From positions 13,545,497-13,609,496 of the forward strand of contig NC_087156.1 of NCBI RefSeq assembly GCF_035594125.1: 64,000 bases of DNA, read 5' to 3'. The notes beneath the pieces are model-generated. The model ran no database searches. It was not told the DNA's origin and saw only the letters and a list, made by a program, of their open reading frames with translations. A program made the position numbers and the translations under genes. The DNA comes from Scylla paramamosain. Its lineage: Eukaryota > Arthropoda > Malacostraca > Decapoda > Portunidae. This document shows positions 26,454 to 41,900 of the stretch, piece after piece. Each line of letters begins with the position of its first letter. Position 1 is the first letter of the stretch.

Positions 26454-27725
26454 GAGTTCCTTGATGAATTGCCATGTTCCCATGACTCTCTACCACTATT
26501 TATTGGTCTTTCATCTTTTTATATCCTGCATGAGTCTGCTCCCGGGAATTAGGTATGGTAGTTGTACGGTGATAAATGATATTTCAGTGCGAGCTCTCCA
26601 ATATCTTCCTATATTTATGAAAGCTTTCGTTACTGTGGAGTGTGGCTTGAATATTATTATTGTTTTTTTATATAAATATTTTTCGTTATATTTGTCCAGC
26701 ACATTTTTGTTTATGCGCAAAGAAAGTAAGTGATCATTTAAATCCCGAACTTTAATTTCATTTGCATAAAGAAGTTTAAATTAGAGAGTGAAATGAAGGA
26801 CTCCTTAACGTGTGGGAAGTGCCTGCCAACCTACTATGGAGGGTGTGCTGCGCAAATCATGATTGTATACGAGTAGGAGTGTGATGTAACCTGTTCACAC
26901 TGATGCCACTTACAGACAAGCCTTCAAGTACCTTGGTATTTCGTAGTTGTGGTTTAAATAATGTTTTGACTTGTTTAGGTAATCATCAGAGAGAGAGAGA
27001 GAGAGTGGACAGGTAGGCAGGAAGGCAGATGGTCAAACAAACAGGCAGGGAGGCAAGCAAGCAAGCAAGCAAGCAAGGAGGCAGACAGACTAACAGGTGG
27101 GGAAAGAGGTGGATGGACATACAAAAAAGAAAAAGAAAGCAGGCAGACAGACAGGGTGACAGGCAAATAGTCAGCCTAACTTGAAGAGGATAGGCAGGCA
27201 AAGAAGCAGGCAGACAGGCAGGCAGGCAAAAACAGAAGGCAAGCAAGCAGACAGAGAAACAGACAAATAGACAGAGGGACGATGGATGTGCGGGCAGACA
27301 CAGACATGGACAAAGTAGTTTTAAATAGCGGCAGAAACTGGTATATTTCATTCTAAAGAATATATTTGCACAATTTTTTTTTAAAGCACTTTAATAAATA
27401 TTTTACTGTGCCCTGCAGTGAGTACTTAACCAAAAGCCCAGCTGAATTAGTCAGTGGGATATTAATACAGCATAATGTTTGCATAATATAAACTTATGCC
27501 TCTTCCGTTACTCATATATTCTTTCGTGATAACAATTACTGTAAGCGAAGAAAATGCATACATAGTGACCTAACTATATTTTTTTCTCTCATTACCTCGT
27601 ATTTACGGTATGCCATTTTCAGGCACAATACGTAGTTGTCATTGATTTTCTAAAACTACTAGATATACCAGAAGACAGACCTTCTGACCTATACTCGTAA
27701 ATATTGTTCCACTCGCGATGTTACA

Positions 27726-27727
<2 letters not shown>
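26452..27727. other. Non-coding DNA with a GGCA/GACA-rich tract
   Basis: 26990-27300 is imperfect AGGCAGGCAAGC-type repeat. The rest has no recognisable feature. Confidence 0.6.

Positions 27728-27811
<84 letters not shown>
27728..27811. repeat. (CA)n microsatellite
   Basis: About 84 bp of uninterrupted CA. Confidence 0.97.
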
Positions 27812-27814
<3 letters not shown>

Positions 27815-28669
27815 ACATTAATACAAATAGATGTGCTGCAACAAAGCAACAGAGATAGGGATGCTCTTTCTTACAGAACATTATAGTGAACATGTGAGGC
27901 AGAGATAAACGGACAGATGCAGACAGACAGATTGATTTAAAACAGTAACATGTACTTGCTATAAGCAATTCTTAGTGACCATTAATTTTCTGTTCATTCC
28001 CATTCATTCAAGCATTTCAGTGTTGAGACGCAAAGGTAGTGTAAGTGTTGAGGCAGCAGTGGTAGTGTCCCCTTCACCTTGCAGCGAGGCAGGAAGAGGA
28101 GGCAAGGGACACCAGCAGTGACTGGCCTGAAGGCGCCTTGCATACAAACTCTCCCGCGACACTCCCTAGATTGCCTTCATCCGTCAGTCACAACATGACT
28201 TGTGCTCCTCCTCTTCAGTCTCACTTAACTACCACCTTCATATTCTAGACACACTTTACTTTCCCTCCTGGCTTCAACTCAAGATTTTCCAAGATCAGTT
28301 GAATTGCTTGTGTTCTCGGATTGATGCTAACAGCGCTAATCCGCACATGGCTTAGCAGTGTATCCTATGGACTGTCGGCTTTTCTCTCATCCTGGTACAC
28401 GCGGCGATGGTACCAAGGGAATCATTGCCTTGGCGGAGTGTTAGGGAGGGTGAGGCGAGGCATGGCGGGGTATCTCTTGACTGGAAACCTTAAGTAGGGT
28501 AATCGAAGCGAAGTCGAACTGGACGGTTTGCAATAAAATTATTGTTGCTATTCAAGCTGAAGGAGGATTGTTTGGATGTTACTTCTTAGAAAATAGCTTT
28601 ACTTACTGAAATATAGTAAAGATGGGTAAAAGAGAGAAGGTGAATTCTACTTGGGAGTGAGATATGGTT

Positions 28670-28672
<3 letters not shown>
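27812..28672. other. Non-coding DNA, locally GC-richer
   Basis: 28030-28520 is less AT-rich than its surroundings, but I see no gene, splice pattern or element. Confidence 0.5.

Positions 28673-28745
<73 letters not shown>
28673..28745. repeat. (GA)n microsatellite
   Basis: About 73 bp. Confidence 0.97.
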
Positions 28746-28747
<2 letters not shown>

Positions 28748-29827
28748 CTTACAGTGAAAGCTTTAAGTTCAGTGAAATAGCGTCACTATTCTTCATTGAC
28801 ACTCTTAAGCTGCAGACGCTAGAAAGAAATCAGCCCAGAAGACATGATATAGAAAAGCAGATTCAACTGTTTCCATATTTTCTCTTGAATATAAAGAACA
28901 GATTGACAATAACGAAACGATTTACTCGTAAGAGGCTTTGCTTGGGATGAGAGGAGGTTAGGGAGTCCTGTTCTGGAGTGAAGCCGTAAACACTGGTGAT
29001 GTAGAACTGAAATAAAAATTTGTCTTATCGTTCTCTCGTCAACAGCATTCAGTAACGTTCCTTTATAAACTTAATGAAATCCCACTCTTTTCGTAATACT
29101 AAGTTGGATAAACAGAAGCATAAAGTAGAACCATTCATCTAAATATTTCAAATAAAAGTGAAGTCTCATACATATTAGTCTAAGTGGACCCAAGTTGAAA
29201 GTAACTGATCTGTATGACTGTATAAAGAACTTTTCAGCCAATGAATGTGCAGTATCTCCGAAAACTATCTTTAAGGTGTGGTGCGAACTGTGGCATAATG
29301 AACATAAGAAACCCGCTGCCCGATCACGTGTCGCGTCGGTAAGGTTGGTATGCATGGCTTGACTTGATGCTGAGATGCCTCTCTATTTGTTAGGTCATAT
29401 GTAATATACAGCAACCATCGTTAGTGTGCAGGGCTACCAATTGTCACTGGCGTTACCACCAAACGTGTCAAATAATATCGTCCATTATGTCAGAATGTAG
29501 AGCTCTTTAAAATAAAGATAATTTGGTACCTACTGTACTATATCCACTTGGAGAGAGAAAGGGACAGATACCGTCAAAACATCCATCCCACCACACTCTC
29601 AGCTCCAGTTAATGCTCTGCCACCTCGAGCAGCAGCCACGCAGATTTACAGATTGCTGGGAAAAAAAAAAAGAAAAGGTAATTGTGGTAGCTATACCTTT
29701 GTTGTTCCTTCTATAGTGCACAGCCGCGTGTAGTGACTGTAGTCTCCTGAGTGCCCTAAAGAGGATCCTACCTATAAATAATTTGGTAAATCTGACGGAC
29801 ACAGTCAAGCAGCTTTTCTCGGATACT
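28746..29827. other. Non-coding DNA
   Basis: Nothing recognised on either strand. Confidence 0.5.
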
Positions 29828-30549
<722 letters not shown>

Positions 30550-30551
<2 letters not shown>

Positions 30552-32147
30552 CGTAAATGAAAGTATATTTGCATAAAAAAGTTGATAAGCGGCCTAAATA
30601 TTCTGAGAGCTCGCGAGTTTCAAGTGTGAGTAGTGAATAAAAAGGCTCGTCAGCTTGGTGTTCATTAGCATGCCTTCATCAGACGTGTGGTTACTTGTGT
30701 GTTCAGACGACGGGAGATTGAATTACACGTCGTTAATGCTTTTAATGAGGATATTTATTTATATATTTGTTTATTAGCTGGTCATCTTCAGCCTAACATC
30801 TGGAGCTTCATTACATTATGTTTCAGGAAAAATATGAGTAAATCATGTGAGTCTTGCTGTGGTAGGAAAGACGGCGGGACCTTATCAAAAGAGCGTCTGA
30901 CACTGGGTTGGTAAGCGACGGGACAAAAAAAAATAGGATGCGTTTGCTAATGCGTATATAGGAATATTATTGCCAGCGAAACACTACCTTGGCTTTGCAG
31001 TGAGGCTTTTGTATTCAGATGACCGCGGGAGCTTAAATATGTAGACACAACTATACTAGGCAGGTCCAGTGAAATGTATCACACTAAATGTATTGCTTCA
31101 TCCAGACGAATTAGCAGCACAAACATGAAGTAGGGTGGATCTCACAGGTGTTTGCTTTTGTTGAGATCCTTACCAAGAAGCGGTGACATCCAGAACCAAC
31201 AGCAACTACGATATTTTTGTGGTCTCTGGAGCCTTTGTTGTTGTTGTTGTTTTGTTGTATAAGAGGTTATAGGGAACATCCTATGTCCTCGCAGTAACCA
31301 CACGAAAAGGCAGGTATCTAACTAGGAGTGGTCAGAGAGTTGTTGTTATTATCAGAAACACAAACGGAGGAAAGTGGATGTGTTGTATTACTGAGCAACA
31401 GTTAAGAAAGAAGAATAGATGAGTTAGGCCATCTTGGCGGAGATACTCAAAAGGGACTTTCATGTTTTGTGCCGTGAATACTTTTTATGGTTAGACTGAA
31501 GTGGTACTTATTATTTTCTAAGTATATCCTTGCTGTTGTTTTTTTAGGTTTTATTTTGTTGCAGCTGTTGTGCATATTTAACATTCTCAGCGTTTCAAGT
31601 GTGTTCTGTTTTCAGTGTTGTTTTTCATGTATCCATGTGTTCTTCCTTGGAGGAATTTGACACGTTTTATTTATGACATTTCGTGTTTTTCTTCAGTATT
31701 TATTCTTTCCTTTTTTTGTTCATGTGTATGTTGTAACTCATGCAGTAAAGGATTTGTGGTGGTTCTGTTTATGATGCTTCATTTTTAGCTCTTTTTTTTA
31801 AATAGTCAAGCTGCATCACTTTCTTATGTGGATGTTTTGGTATTTTCAGGGAAGGATGGCAGGTGGTGCCACGGTGAACACTTCCAACACGTGCAGGAGG
31901 AAAGTGCGTACCTGCTTCATTACATCATGTGCACTCTGTTTTGGAAATCGCTGTTAAACTTTTTTTTTCTATGTCAGCCGAAACTTGTCACTGTTGCCTG
32001 CCTTTCTCCTGTCTGCTTCCCACGAATCTTTGAAGGAAAGAAAGGATGTGCTTCCATGGTATCGTGTCAGTAGTATTATCCATTGAAGGATTAGTTTAAA
32101 CCTTTTTCCAGAGCGTTGTTTTTGTCTCCCATTTTTCTGCCTCCCTA

Positions 32148-32149
<2 letters not shown>
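30550..32149. other. AT-rich DNA with one possible short exon
   Basis: Most of it is featureless. At 31836-31849 a TTTTGGTATTTTCAG-like acceptor precedes ATG at 31856 and a short frame MAGGATVNTSNTCRRK, with GTGCGT after it as a possible donor. No homology is recognised, so I do not call it a gene. Confidence 0.4.

Positions 32150-32242
<93 letters not shown>
32150..32242. repeat. (TA)n microsatellite at the 3' edge of LINE copy B
   Basis: 93-bp TA array directly next to the poly(A)-type tail (T-rich on this strand) of the minus-strand LINE. Confidence 0.97.
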
Positions 32243-32246
<4 letters not shown>

Positions 32247-34836
32247 ATTTTTTATTTTATTTTTTTTTTATGTAGGAAGGATACTGGCCAAGGGCAACAA
32301 AAATCTAATAAAAAAAAATGCCCACTGAAATGCCAGTCCCATAAAAAAGTCAAAGCAGTGGTCAAAAATTGCTGGATAAGTGTCTTGAAACCTCCCTCTT
32401 GAAGGAATTCAAGTCATAGGAAGGTGGAAATACAGAAGCAGGCAAGGAGTTCCAGAGTTTACCAGAGAAAGGGATGAATGATTGAGAATACTGGTTAACT
32501 CTTGCGTTAGAGAGGTGGACAGAATAGGAGTGAGAGAAAGAAGAAAGTCTTGTGCAGCGAGGCCGCGGGAGGAGGGGAGGCATGCAGTTAGCAAGATCAG
32601 AAGAGCGGTTGGCATGAAAATAGCGGTAGAAGACAGCTAGATATGCAACATTGCGGCGGTGAGAGAGGGGCTGAAGACAGTCAGTTAGAGGAGAGGAGTT
32701 GATGAGACGAAAAGCTTTTGATTCCACCCTGTCTAGAAGAGCAGTATGAGTGGAACCCCCACAGACATGTGAAGCATACTCCATACATGGACGGATAAGG
32801 CCCTTGTACAGAGTTAGCAGCTGGGGGGGTGAGAAAAACTGGCGGAGACGTCTCAGAACACCTAACTTCATAGAAGCTGTTTTAGTTAGAGATGAGATGT
32901 GAAGTTTCCAGTTCAGATTATAAGTAAAGGACAGACCGAGGATGTTCAGTGTAGAAGAGGGGGACAGTTGAGTGTCATTGAAGAAGAGGGGATAGTTGTC
33001 TGGAAGATTGTGTCGAGTTGATAGATGGAGGAATTGAGTTTTTGAGGCATTGAACACTACCAAGTTTGCTCTGCCCCAATCAGAAATTTTAGAAAGATCA
33101 GAAGTCAGGCGTTCTGTGGCTTCCCTGCGTGATATGTTTACCTCCTGAAGGGTTGGACGTCTATGAAAAGACGTGGAAAAGTGCAGGGTGGTATCATCAG
33201 CATAGGAGTGGATAGGACAAGAAGTTTGGTTTAGAAGATCATTAATGAATAATAAGAAGAGAGTGGGTGACAGGACAGAACCCTGAGGAACACCACTGTT
33301 AATAGATTTAGGAGAAGAACAGTGACCGTCTACCACAGCAGCAATAGAACGGTCAGAAAGGAAACTTGAGATGAAGTTACAGAGAGAAGGATAGAAACCG
33401 TAGGAGGGTAGTTTGGAAATCAAAGCTTTGTGCCAGACTCTATCAAAGGCTTTTGATATGTCCAATGCAACAGCAAAAGTTTCACCAAAGTCTCTAAAAG
33501 AGGATGACCAAGACTCAGTAAAGAGAGCCAGAAGATCACCAGTAGAGCGGCCTTGACGGAACCCATACTGGCGATCAGATAGAAGGTTGTGAAGTGATAG
33601 ATGTTTAAGAATCTTCCTGTTGAGGATAGATTAAAAAACTTTAGATAAGCAGGAAATTAAAGCAATAGGACGGTAGTTTGAGGGATTAGAGCGGTCATCC
33701 TTTTTAGGAACAGGTTGAATGTAGGCAAACTTCCAGCAAGAAGGAAAGGTAGATGTTGACAGACAGAGCTGAAAGAGTTTGACTAGGCAAGGTGCAAGCA
33801 CGGAGGCACAGTTTCGGAGAACAATAGGAGGGACCCCATCAGGTCCATAAGCCTTCCGAGGGTTTAGGCCAGCGAGGGCATGGAAAACATCATTACGAAG
33901 AATTTTAATACGTGGCATGAAGTAGTCAGAGGGTGGAGGAGAGGGAGGAACAAGCCCAGAATCGTCCAAGGTAGAGTTTTTAGCAAAGGTTTGAGCAAAG
34001 AGTTCAGCTTTAGAAATAGATGTGATAGCAGTGGTGCCATCTGGTTGAAGTAGAGGAGGGAAAGAAGAAGAAGCAAAGTTATTGGAGATATTTTTGGCTA
34101 GATGCCAGAAATCACGAGGGGAGTTAGATCTTAAAAGGTTTTGACATTTTCTGTTAATGAAGGAGTTTTTGGCTAGTTGGAGAACAGACTTGGCATGGTT
34201 CCGGGCAGAAATATAAAGTGCATGAGATTCTGGTGAAGGAAGGCTTAAGTACCTTTTGTGGGCCACCTCTCTATCATGTATAGTACGAGAACAAGCTGTG
34301 TTAAACCAAGGTTTAGGACGAGAAAAAGAGTGAGGAATGTACGCCTCCATGCCAGACACTATCACCTCTGTTATGCGCTCAGCACACAAAGACGGGTCTC
34401 TGACACGGAAGCAGTAGTCATTCCAAGGAAAATCAGCAAAATACCTCCTCAGGTCCCCCCAACTAGCAGAGGCAAAACGCCAGAGGCACCTTCGCTTAGG
34501 GGGATCCTGAGGAGGGATTGGAGTGATAGGACAAGATAAAGATATGAGATTGTGATCAGAGGAGCCCAACGGAGAAGAAAGGGTGACAGCATAAGCAGAA
34601 GGATTAGAGGTCAGGAAAAGGTCAAGAATGTTGGGCGTATCTCCAAGACGGTCAGGAATACGAGTAGGGTGTTGCACCAATTGCTCTAGGTCATGGAGGA
34701 TAGCAAAGTTGTAGGCTAGTTCACCAGGATGGTCAGTGAAGGGAGAGGAAAGCCAAAGCTGGTGGTGAACATTGAAGTCTCCAAGAATGGAGATCTCTGC
34801 AAAAGGGAAGAGGGTCAGAATGTGCTCCACTTTGGA

Positions 34837-34838
<2 letters not shown>
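32243..34838 (-). mobile_element. Jockey-like non-LTR retrotransposon, copy B, inside a TA array
   Basis: Minus-strand copy with a TTTATTTT-rich tail at 32243-32269. Sequence aligns with copy C up to about 34838, where it stops abruptly within the endonuclease domain at a TA array (34840-34920). Both ends therefore meet TA repeats. It is the best-preserved copy of this family in its RT region. Confidence 0.92.
32362..34830 (-). pseudogene. LINE ORF2, copy B: partial endonuclease plus reverse transcriptase
   Basis: One frame runs from 34830 to a stop at 32362 with a single interruption, TAA at 33631-33633. The endonuclease part starts at [20 protein letters not shown] and includes [12 protein letters not shown]. 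The linker has [10 protein letters not shown] and [14 protein letters not shown] shows MDISKAFDRVWH (33465), SGVPQGSVLSPTLF and the catalytic HSYADDTTLHF. The C-terminal end has SFIPFSGKLWNSLPA. The N-terminal endonuclease is missing because of 5' truncation. Apart from truncation and the one stop it is intact, so the copy is young. Confidence 0.9.

Positions 34839-34839
<1 letters not shown>

Positions 34840-34920
<81 letters not shown>
34840..34920. repeat. (TA)n microsatellite at the 5' edge of LINE copy B
   Basis: 81-bp TA array at the truncation point of the LINE. Confidence 0.97.
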
Positions 34921-34924
<4 letters not shown>

Positions 34925-36339
34925 GAAGAAAGAATGTAAATTTAGTCCATAATGTTCATTGCAAGATCTTACAGGGAAAAGAGTCCTTTATGGATTAACC
35001 GAGAATCTTTTCCAAAACTATAATTTTTGTATTCCAGTCTTCGTGTGCTTATTTTAGTGTATGCATAGACAAAAGAAGGATACGAAATCATATATTTTCT
35101 ATAATAGTGTCATCTTTATGGTATAAATATTTACTTGGAGATTCAGTTGAAACCTAACAATTAGCTATCATTTTTGCGTTCATATTTTTTTCGTATGTAT
35201 CTTTTGTATGTACGAATATACGAGTGAAGAAAGGAAAGATGCAATTACAAAAAACTTTCCAGCATAACAGGAATATTCACCTGAGACTTTATTAGGTAAC
35301 AAATATCAGATCTTCTAATTTATCCGTTTATTTATCATTTACTGTGTTTCACCGTTATGTAGATTAATAATATTTTGCATGTTATGATAAAGTGTCTTTG
35401 GAAACTATCACTGTAACACATTTCATTTAGTGTGAATTTGATTTCCACGTAAAAATAAATAAATAAATAAATAGATAAAAATAAAATAAAATACAAATCT
35501 TTCCTTCCATGGAGAAAACATATTTACATTTTCTTTGTTCAATTGGTATTGATATTATTTTTAACTCTGATTTCCCGGGAACCGTTACTACCATGATATT
35601 TGTGACCTAACTTTTTATCGTCATAACCTTTGTTGCGGCTTTATTGAAGTGAAATCAAAGAGAGGCAAGCTTGTATTGTTCTGTGAAGTGTTGTTATTTG
35701 TCTCTGTGTGTGTTGATTGTCACCTTGAAAAGTCAAGGTGACCTGGGCCTTGATGACTAGAGCTGGCCCACACTATTTGTCTCCCTTTTTTTAGAGGCTC
35801 GTTGTTGTAGATTTCTGAAAATATTAGTTTCATCACGTTTTTATTTTCCTTGTCAGCGAATGAAAGAAAATTTATGATTTTCTTTATCATTTAGTAACGT
35901 ATTAAATATCTCTCGAGGGATTATTCCCCTAGCGGAGCGAGGGGGATCTATTTTTGTTACCGCACATCTCTACATCCCACCGCTCCCGCCTGACCCTGGA
36001 GGCTACAATGATGATTTGGCCAGGAGCACCTTTTGGTGTCCATCGCATATAAAAATTTTGATTTCAGTTTCGGAAACACTTCTTGGTAACTTTTGAAGGC
36101 GTATCTTTCTTATTTTATGTAATTTCTTCGTCAGACTCACCTTTTTTGCTGTATTTTTTTGTATTTTTGCATATTTCGATTTATCGACATGTGGGCGAAG
36201 GTTTCTGTCTGGCAACTCTTGCAACTATTGCCTCATCACTACAGATCGAGCTGGAGGGCGCAAAATGCGCGAATTATTTGCCATAACTCACTTCATATAC
36301 GGGATAGCCAGTATTGGTTGACACTATCAGACTCAGACA
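34921..36339. other. AT-rich non-coding DNA with one perfect hairpin
   Basis: 35719-35742 is a perfect 10-bp stem with an AAAG loop. 35456-35490 is an A/T-rich (AAATA-type) run. A CCCCTAGCGGAGCGAGGGGG palindrome-like word lies near 35930-35950. No gene is recognised. Confidence 0.6.
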
Positions 36340-36403
36340 CTTTTTTTTCCTTTTTGTCTTGAGGGTTTAACACAGTCCTCTGATTTTGTGTTTTTCTTGT
36401 CGG

Positions 36404-36499
36404 ATGCAACAGCGGTGGGACCTTTTTCCTTCCTCGCGGCCAGACGACGAGGACTGGCTTTTCCCTGCTCCTCCTGACACACTCACAATTTACTGGTGA
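36404..36499 (+). CDS. Conserved 31-codon ORF ending at a splice-donor-like site (duplication copy 2)
   Basis: Paralogue of the frame at 15023: MQQRWDLFPSSRPDDEDWLF… with the same length, stop and GTGAGTG donor context. A few amino-acid changes and no frameshift. Product unknown. Confidence 0.3.
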   Translation: MQQRWDLFPSSRPDDEDWLFPAPPDTLTIYW

Positions 36500-36939
36500 G
36501 TGACGGGGACGGAGCTGTTTTTGTAGCGCAGTGTACGTCCTTCCATTTTTAGGTTTACATTTAAGTGAAGCCTGTCATGCTTGCCTATGTTATTCCATGT
36601 GCATGTAAGGTAAGGCTGCTTGACAAAGTGTCTGACTCACTGCAGACACTTGCTTTATGCTGTACTGTAATAAACAAGTAATTTCTCAATGTAAAGGAAA
36701 CAGTGAGTCACAAAAGTGCCTCTCAATCCAATGTGATATTGAAAAGTAGAATATGAAATAGATAGATAATAAATAAGTGAATAAATAAATAAATAAATAG
36801 ATGAATTAATGCATAGAGAACATTTCATACTGAGCTTATCATAGCAAATACACTGATATGCTACAAATAATGCGCACAAGTATATGAAGATGGAAAAAAA
36901 CGGGGGAAGTCTGTCTTGTGTTGTTATTTCTATGGTTAC

Positions 36940-37185
36940 TACTCTTCTGAATTTGCCATCAGCATGCCTCTCTCCTTCTCCACGCTGACGCTACACAAGA
37001 CTTTCACCTTTATTCCGTTCTCTTTCAGTAGTCCAGGAGTCAAGTAATATCTTCATTCTTTCACCCCCTTCATTGGTAAACTCTGGAATTCTCTGCTTGT
37101 TTCTGTTTTTTCCCCCTTCTTGTGATTAGTTGTTTTAAGAGTATTGAGGCACTTCCAGAAACATATTTAGATTTTTTATTATTGG

Positions 37186-37190
<5 letters not shown>
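36940..37190 (+). pseudogene. Remnant of a LINE reverse-transcriptase C-terminus (duplication copy 2)
   Basis: Paralogue of 15580-15830, more broken by indels. It has the same SFTPFIGKLWNSL-like core. Confidence 0.5.
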
Positions 37191-37220
<30 letters not shown>

Positions 37221-37576
37221 GTCTGTATGTATGGAAGCGGCAACTGAAGGGATATTTTTTTGTTCCTGTTTGGCATTCGCCAAGAAGATATGAGAGTGTG
37301 AGTATGAGTAGTGGCTATTTGCAAATGTTAGAATACCATTTGATACTGACTCTAAATTAAACATGTACTGCATTGTTTACTCCAGTGTTTCAGGTTGAGC
37401 CGTCCGATATCATTTGGATCTAATTGATTTTTTTGGTGTTTGGCTATTTGAATTTTTATTTCCAAACGCAATTCCATGTTTTTTTTTTAAGAAGCATAAA
37501 GGGTTGGAGAAAAATAAAACTTTCCTGAGCCGTATTAGGTGAATGTTAATATTATTATTTTTATTATTATTATTAT

Positions 37577-37644
<68 letters not shown>

Positions 37645-37916
37645 AAGAGCAGGATTATCAGCTGGAGTGACACCAGTCAATTAAGTTATTTTATTATTTA
37701 CATTTTCTTACTATTCTTTCACACCCTGTCGAATCACGCAAGGAAAAAAAGGAAAACGTATATATAAAAAAAGTGAGATGCAAGACCAGCAAGTGAAACA
37801 CACCCTGCCTTCTCCATAGACTTCTCGTGTTTACTGCCGCGCTTCCTGCCTGATGATTATACAGTCTTACGCTGGAGGCGCCTATTGTGGTGCATTTGTA
37901 TGAAAGAATTTCCACG

Positions 37917-38944
<1,028 letters not shown>

Positions 38945-41900
38945 TATTTTTATTTATTTATTTTTTATTTATTTTTTTATGTAGGAATGACACTAGCCAA
39001 GGGCAACAAAAATCCAATAGAAAAAAAAAATGCCCACTGAAATGCCAGTCCCGTAAAAGGGTCAAGGCAGTGGTAAAAAATTGGTGGATAAGTGTCTTGA
39101 AATCTCCCTCTTGAAGGAATTCAAGTCATAGGAAGGTGGAAATACAGAAGCAGACAGGGAGTTCCAGAGTTTACCAGAGAAAGGGATGAATGATTGAGAA
39201 TACTGGTTAACTCTTGCATTAGGGAGGTGGACAGAATAGGGGTGAGAGAAAGAAGAAAGTCTTGGGCAGCGAGGCCGCGGAAGGAGGGTAGGCATGCAGT
39301 TAGCAGGATCAGAAGAGCAGTTAACATGAAAATAGCGGTAGAAGACAGCTAGATATGCAATATTGCGGTGGTGAGAGAGAGGCTGAAGACAGTCAGTTAG
39401 AGGAGAGGAGTTGATGAGATGAAAACGTTTTGATTCCACCCTGTCTAGAAGAGCAGTATGAGTGGAACCCCCACAGACATGTGAAGCATACTCCATACAT
39501 GGACGGATAAGGCCCTTGTACAGAGTTAGCAGCTGAGAAAAACTGGCGGAGACGTCTCAGAACACTTAACTTCATAGAAGCTGCTTTAGCTAGAGATGAG
39601 ATGTGAAGTTTCCAGTTCAGATTATAAGTAAAGGACAGACCGAGGATGTTCAGTGTAGAAGAGGGGGACAGTTGAGTGTCATTGAAGAAGAGGGGATAGT
39701 TGTCTGGAAGGTTGTGTCAAGTTGATAGATGGAGGAATTGAGTTTTTGAGGCATTGAACAATACCAAGTTTGCTCTGCCCCAATCAGAAATTTTAGAAAG
39801 ATCAGAAGTCAGGCGTTCTGTGGCTTCCCTGCGTGCTATGTTTACCTCCTGAAGGGTTGGACGTCTATGAAAAGACGTGGAAAAGTGCAGGGTGGTATCA
39901 TCAGCGTAGGAGTGGATAGGACAAGAAGTTTGGTTTAGAAGATCATTAATGAGTAATAAGAAGAGAGTGGGTGACAGGACAGAACCCTGAGGAACACCAC
40001 TGTTAATAGATTTAGGAGAACAGTGACCGTCTACCACAGCAGCAATAGAACGGTCAGAAAGGAAACTTAAGATGAAGTTACAGAGAGAAGGATAGAAACC
40101 GTAGGAGGGTAGTTTGGAAATCAAAGCTTTGTGCCAGACTCTATCAAAAGCTTTTGATATGTCCAAGGCAGCAGCAAAAGTTTCACCAAAATCTCTAAAA
40201 GAGGATGACCAAGGCTCAGTAAGGAAAGCCAGAAGATCACCAGTAGAGCGGCCTTGACGGAACCCATACTGGCGATCAGATAGAAGGTTGTGAAGTGATA
40301 GATGTTTAAGAATCTTCCTGTTGAGGATAGACTCAAAAACTTTAGATAGGCAGGAAATTAAAGCAATAGGACGGTAGTTTGAGGGATTAGAACGGTCACC
40401 CTTTTTAGGAACAGGTTGAATGTAGGCAAACCTCCAGCAAGAAGGAAAGGTAGATGTTGACAGACAGAGCTGAAAGAGTTTGACTAGGCAAGGTGCAAGC
40501 ACGGAGGCACAGTTTCGGAGAACAATAGGAGGGACCCCATCAGGTCCATAAGCCTTCCGAGGGTTTAGGCCAGCGAGGGCATGGAAAACATCATTGTGAA
40601 GAATTTTAATACGTGGCATGAAGTAGTCAGAGGGTGGAGGAGAGGGAGGAACAAGCCCAGAATCGTCGAAGGTAGAGTTTTTAGCAAAGGTCTGAGCAAA
40701 GAGTTCAGCTTTAGAAATAGATGTGATAGCAGTGGTGCCATCTGGTTGAAGTAGAGGAGGGAAAGAAGAAGAAGCAAAGTTATTGGAGATATTTTTGGCT
40801 GGATGCCAGAAATTACGAGGGGAGTTAGATCTTGAAAGGTTTTGACATTTTCTGTTAATGAAGGAGTTTTTGGCTACTTGGAGAACAGACTTGGCATGGT
40901 TCCAGGCAGAAATATAAAGTGCATGAGATTCTGGTGATGGAAGGCTTAAGTACCTTTTGTGGGCCACCTCTCTATCATGTATAGCACGAGAACAAGCTGT
41001 GTTAAACCAAGGTTTAGAAGGTTTAGGATGAGAAAAAGAGTGAGGAATGTACGCCTCCATGCCAGACACTATCACCTCTGTTATGCGCTCAGCACACAAA
41101 GACGGGTCTCTGACACGGAAGCAGTAGTCATTCCAAGGAAAATCAGCAAAATACCTCCTCAGGTCCCCCTAACTGGCAGAGGCAAAACGCCAGAGGCACC
41201 TTCGCTTAGGGGGATCCTGAGGAGGGATTGGAGTGATAGGACAAGATAAAGATATGAGATTGTGATCGGAGGAGCCCAACGGAAAAGAGAGGGTGACAGC
41301 ATAAGCAGAAGGATTAGAGGTCAGGAAAAGGTCAAGAATGTTGGGCGTATCTCCAAGACGGTCAGGAATACGAAGAGAATGTTGCACCAATTGCTCTAGG
41401 TCGTGGAGGATAGCAAAGTTGTAGGCTAGTTCACTAGGATGGTCAGTGAAGGGAGAGGAAAGCCAAAGCTGGTGGTGAACATTGAAATCTCCAGGAATGG
41501 AGATCTCTGCAAAAGGGAAGAGAGTCAGAATGTGCTCCACTTTGGAAGTTAAGTAGTCAAAGAATTTCTTATAGTCAGAGGAGTTAGGAGAGAGGTATAC
41601 AGCACAGATAAATTTAGTATGAGAGTGACTCTGTAGTCGTAGCCAGATGGTGGAAAACTCGGAAGATTCAAGAGCGTGGGCACGAGAGCAGGTTAAGTCA
41701 TTGCGCACACAAACGCAGCATCCAGCTTTGGATCGAAAATGAGGATAGAGAAAGTAGGAGGAAACAGAAAAGGGGTTACTGTCAGTTGCCTCAGACACCT
41801 GAGTTTCAGTGAGGAAAAGAAGATGAGGTTTAGGAGAGGTGGTGTTCTACAGATTGAAAATTAGATCTTAGACCGCGAATGTTGCAGAAGTTAATGAAGA

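Noticed and set aside
31828..32073. Possible single-exon gene MDVLVFSGKD… or a first exon at 31856
   Set aside because: No domain or homologue recognised. The acceptor is plausible but the donor is weak.
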